Shown here in pieces: positions 62,318-64,000 of a stretch of DNA of 64,000 bases (within the stretch, counting starts at the first letter, position 1; each line of letters starts with the position of its first letter). A model generated the notes under the pieces. That model made no database searches and was not told where the DNA came from. It saw only the letters and a list, made by a program, of their open reading frames with translations. The translations under genes were made by a program, and so were the position numbers. Source of the stretch: Flagellimonas sp. HMM57 (GTDB taxonomy: Bacteria > Bacteroidota > Bacteroidia > Flavobacteriales > Flavobacteriaceae); the NCBI RefSeq assembly GCF_021390175.1, contig NZ_CP090004.1:248001-312000 (forward strand). Reading direction: 5' to 3'.

Positions 62318-64000
62318 ATGATTCAAAAAATCACATTTAAATTGTTGAAAATACCGCGAAACACTAGGATTTCCCTAAACAAGGTTTTTTTAATGATTAT
62401 TATGCCCTTAATTTCTCAGATATCCTTGGGCAATTACAAAATAGAGAAGATACCGACTTCGGAGACATTGTTTCAATCTACAATAAGCGGTACCATTACA
62501 GATGCTTCAGGTCTGGCTTTGCCCGGTGCCAGTATTGTCGAGAAAGGTACTACGAATGGCACCCAATCGGACTTTGATGGAAATTTCACCATTAATGTCG
62601 GTGCCGATGCAGTTCTGGTAATCAGTTATGTAGGCTTTCTCTCCCAAGAAATAACAGTAGGGAACAATTCCACGATCAATGTTGCATTACAAGAAGATGC
62701 CAATCAGTTGGATGAGGTTGTAATTACAGGATATTCAGCCCAAAGTACCAGAGATATAACTGGTTCGGTCTCAACGATTAAATCTGAGAACATTGCGGCG
62801 ACTGCCCCTACAGGGTTAGAGCAAGCCTTGCAAGGCCAAGCTTCAGGCGTTGTAGTGGGGAGTCAAGGTGGGCCAGGTGGATCTGCTGCCGTAAGAATAC
62901 GGGGCTTTGGAACAATCAATGGCAATGACCCCCTATATATCATAGATGGTACACCGACAGGGGCAGGACTTAACGACCTTAATCCAAATGACATTGAATC
63001 CATACAGATTCTAAAAGATGCCTCATCAGCGGCAATTTACGGAAACAGAGCTGCTAACGGTGTTATTATTATAACTACCAAAGGTGGAAAAAAGAATAAG
63101 AAATTGTCATTTACGGCCAATACATATGTAGGAGTGGATTTTATTCCCGGTTCTGCATTTCCAGACTTGGCCAGTCCCCAACAGATAGCCGAGAGTGTGT
63201 GGAGGGAATTTACCAATACAGGGGCTACACCGAGCAACCCACAGTTTGGTTCTGGTACTTCGCCTACATTACCAAATTTCCTTATTCCACAAGGAGCCTC
63301 AACTGCTGATGAAAGTTCCTATGACCCGAGCTCAAGGGCTACATCCATTACTAGGTCAAATCCGCAGGGTACGGATTGGTTCAATGAGTATTTCAACACT
63401 GCAATTACCCAAAGTTATGATATAAATGCTTCTGCAGGTACAGAAAACTCTAGCTTTTTTGCATCTATGAGTGTTTTGGACCAAGAAGGTGTGGGGTATG
63501 AATCTTCATTCACCAGATATACTTTACGCGCCAATTCATCTTTTGATATTACGGACAAATTTAGAATAGGCGAAAATATTACGGTTTCTTATTCAGATCA
63601 AATCACTCCTCCAGGTTCAGATGTCAATAATGGTACAGTAGCCAGTTTGTATAGATTGCACCCATTGATTCCTGTTAGGGACGTTGGAGGTAATTTTGCC
63701 GGGTCTGGAGTTGGCGGATTAGGTAACGGGAACAACCCTATAGCTATTGCAGACAGAAACAAGGACAACGATAACTTAAGTTTTAGGGCATTAGGTAACG
63801 TCTACGCGGAAATGGACTTGATTAAGGGCCTTACTTTTAAGACCAATCTGGGGTTTGATATTTTTCATTTCAACCAAGTATATTTCCAACCTCCACAACT
63901 TGAAGGTGAAATATTTAACGAGAGTACCTGGTTATCAGAACGAAATGATCTTAGTAGAACATACACATGGTTTAATACTCTAAACTATTCCAAGGCCATA
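62318..64000 (+). CDS. SusC/RagA-family TonB-dependent transporter (3' partial)
   Basis: The frame starts at 62318 and is open to the window edge (561 codons), so the end is missing. Features: an N-terminal signal/anchor (VFLMIIMPLISQISLG), carboxypeptidase-D-like domain (ISGTITDASGLALPGAS), SusC signature DEVVITGY and a plug with IRGFGTINGNDPLYIIDG and SSAAIYGNRAANGVIIITT. The start of the barrel follows. It probably imports mannan oligosaccharides for the preceding GH26-GH130 operon; its SusD partner is expected right of the window. Preceded by its own -7 box and an inverted repeat. Confidence 0.92.
   Translation, partial: MIQKITFKLLKIPRNTRISLNKVFLMIIMPLISQISLGNYKIEKIPTSETLFQSTISGTITDASGLALPGASIVEKGTTNGTQSDFDGNFTINVGADAVLVISYVGFLSQEITVGNNSTINVALQEDANQLDEVVITGYSAQSTRDITGSVSTIKSENIAATAPTGLEQALQGQASGVVVGSQGGPGGSAAVRIRGFGTINGNDPLYIIDGTPTGAGLNDLNPNDIESIQILKDASSAAIYGNRAANGVIIITTKGGKKNKKLSFTANTYVGVDFIPGSAFPDLASPQQIAESVWREFTNTGATPSNPQFGSGTSPTLPNFLIPQGASTADESSYDPSSRATSITRSNPQGTDWFNEYFNTAITQSYDINASAGTENSSFFASMSVLDQEGVGYESSFTRYTLRANSSFDITDKFRIGENITVSYSDQITPPGSDVNNGTVASLYRLHPLIPVRDVGGNFAGSGVGGLGNGNNPIAIADRNKDNDNLSFRALGNVYAEMDLIKGLTFKTNLGFDIFHFNQVYFQPPQLEGEIFNESTWLSERNDLSRTYTWFNTLNYSKAI

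Overview
The window reads as a marine Flavobacteriaceae-type Bacteroidota chromosome. Evidence: SusC/SusD pairs, a PorP/SprF family protein, several secreted proteins ending in the type IX secretion (T9SS) type B / gliding-motility C-terminal domain, and Bacteroidota-style -7 boxes (TAnnTTTG) upstream of genes. I see no complete tRNA, rRNA, CRISPR array, transposase or phage gene.

Region 1 (1-25.3 kb) is a surface-protein region. It holds a carboxypeptidase-regulatory-domain protein, lipocalin-like lipoproteins, PorP/SprF, a secreted subtilase, two giant BspA-type leucine-rich-repeat proteins, two more type B CTD proteins and a run of small envelope proteins. The subtilase and both LRR proteins share their C-terminal modules and an upstream leader block, so they look like a recently shuffled paralogue family. 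The last ~1.07 kb of the two LRR genes is almost identical. A one-base homopolymer difference cuts the T9SS sorting domain off the subtilase.

Region 2 (25.9-30.5 kb) is AT-rich. A frameshifted KdgF-like cupin remnant precedes a polyprenyl diphosphate synthase, a HAD phosphatase/class II terpene cyclase fusion (DxDTT motif; drimenol-synthase-like), an AraC regulator and a secreted tandem ABM-domain protein.

Region 3 (30.6-38.1 kb) has a minus-strand triad of a PAPS-reductase-like IbrA protein, a ParB-like IbrB protein and a Wzz-like membrane protein. Upstream lies a LytTR / response-regulator / PAS / KdnB-like dehydrogenase operon, and beyond it an FG-GAP-type propeller protein with a probable frameshift.

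Region 4 (38.5-64 kb) is for polysaccharide and sugar-acid use. A SusCD pair diverges from a 2-keto-3-deoxygluconate kinase gene; the shared intergenic region carries arrays of a TTGGTWWACCAA operator. The same operator pair lies upstream of the terpene operon. Next comes a beta-mannan locus: a c-heme lipoprotein with VCBS/FG-GAP repeats, a sulfatase and a GH5 enzyme. A minus-strand operon follows (GMC oxidoreductase, its Tat-exported small subunit, a secreted sugar isomerase/epimerase and a GntP permease), then an AraC regulator. The plus-strand operon GH26 - GPH transporter - GH130 phosphorylase - AGE epimerase is the known mannobiose -> mannosylglucose -> mannose-1-phosphate + glucose pathway. 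A second SusC runs off the right edge. A 16-base motif at matched distance from two promoters suggests a PUL-specific activator.
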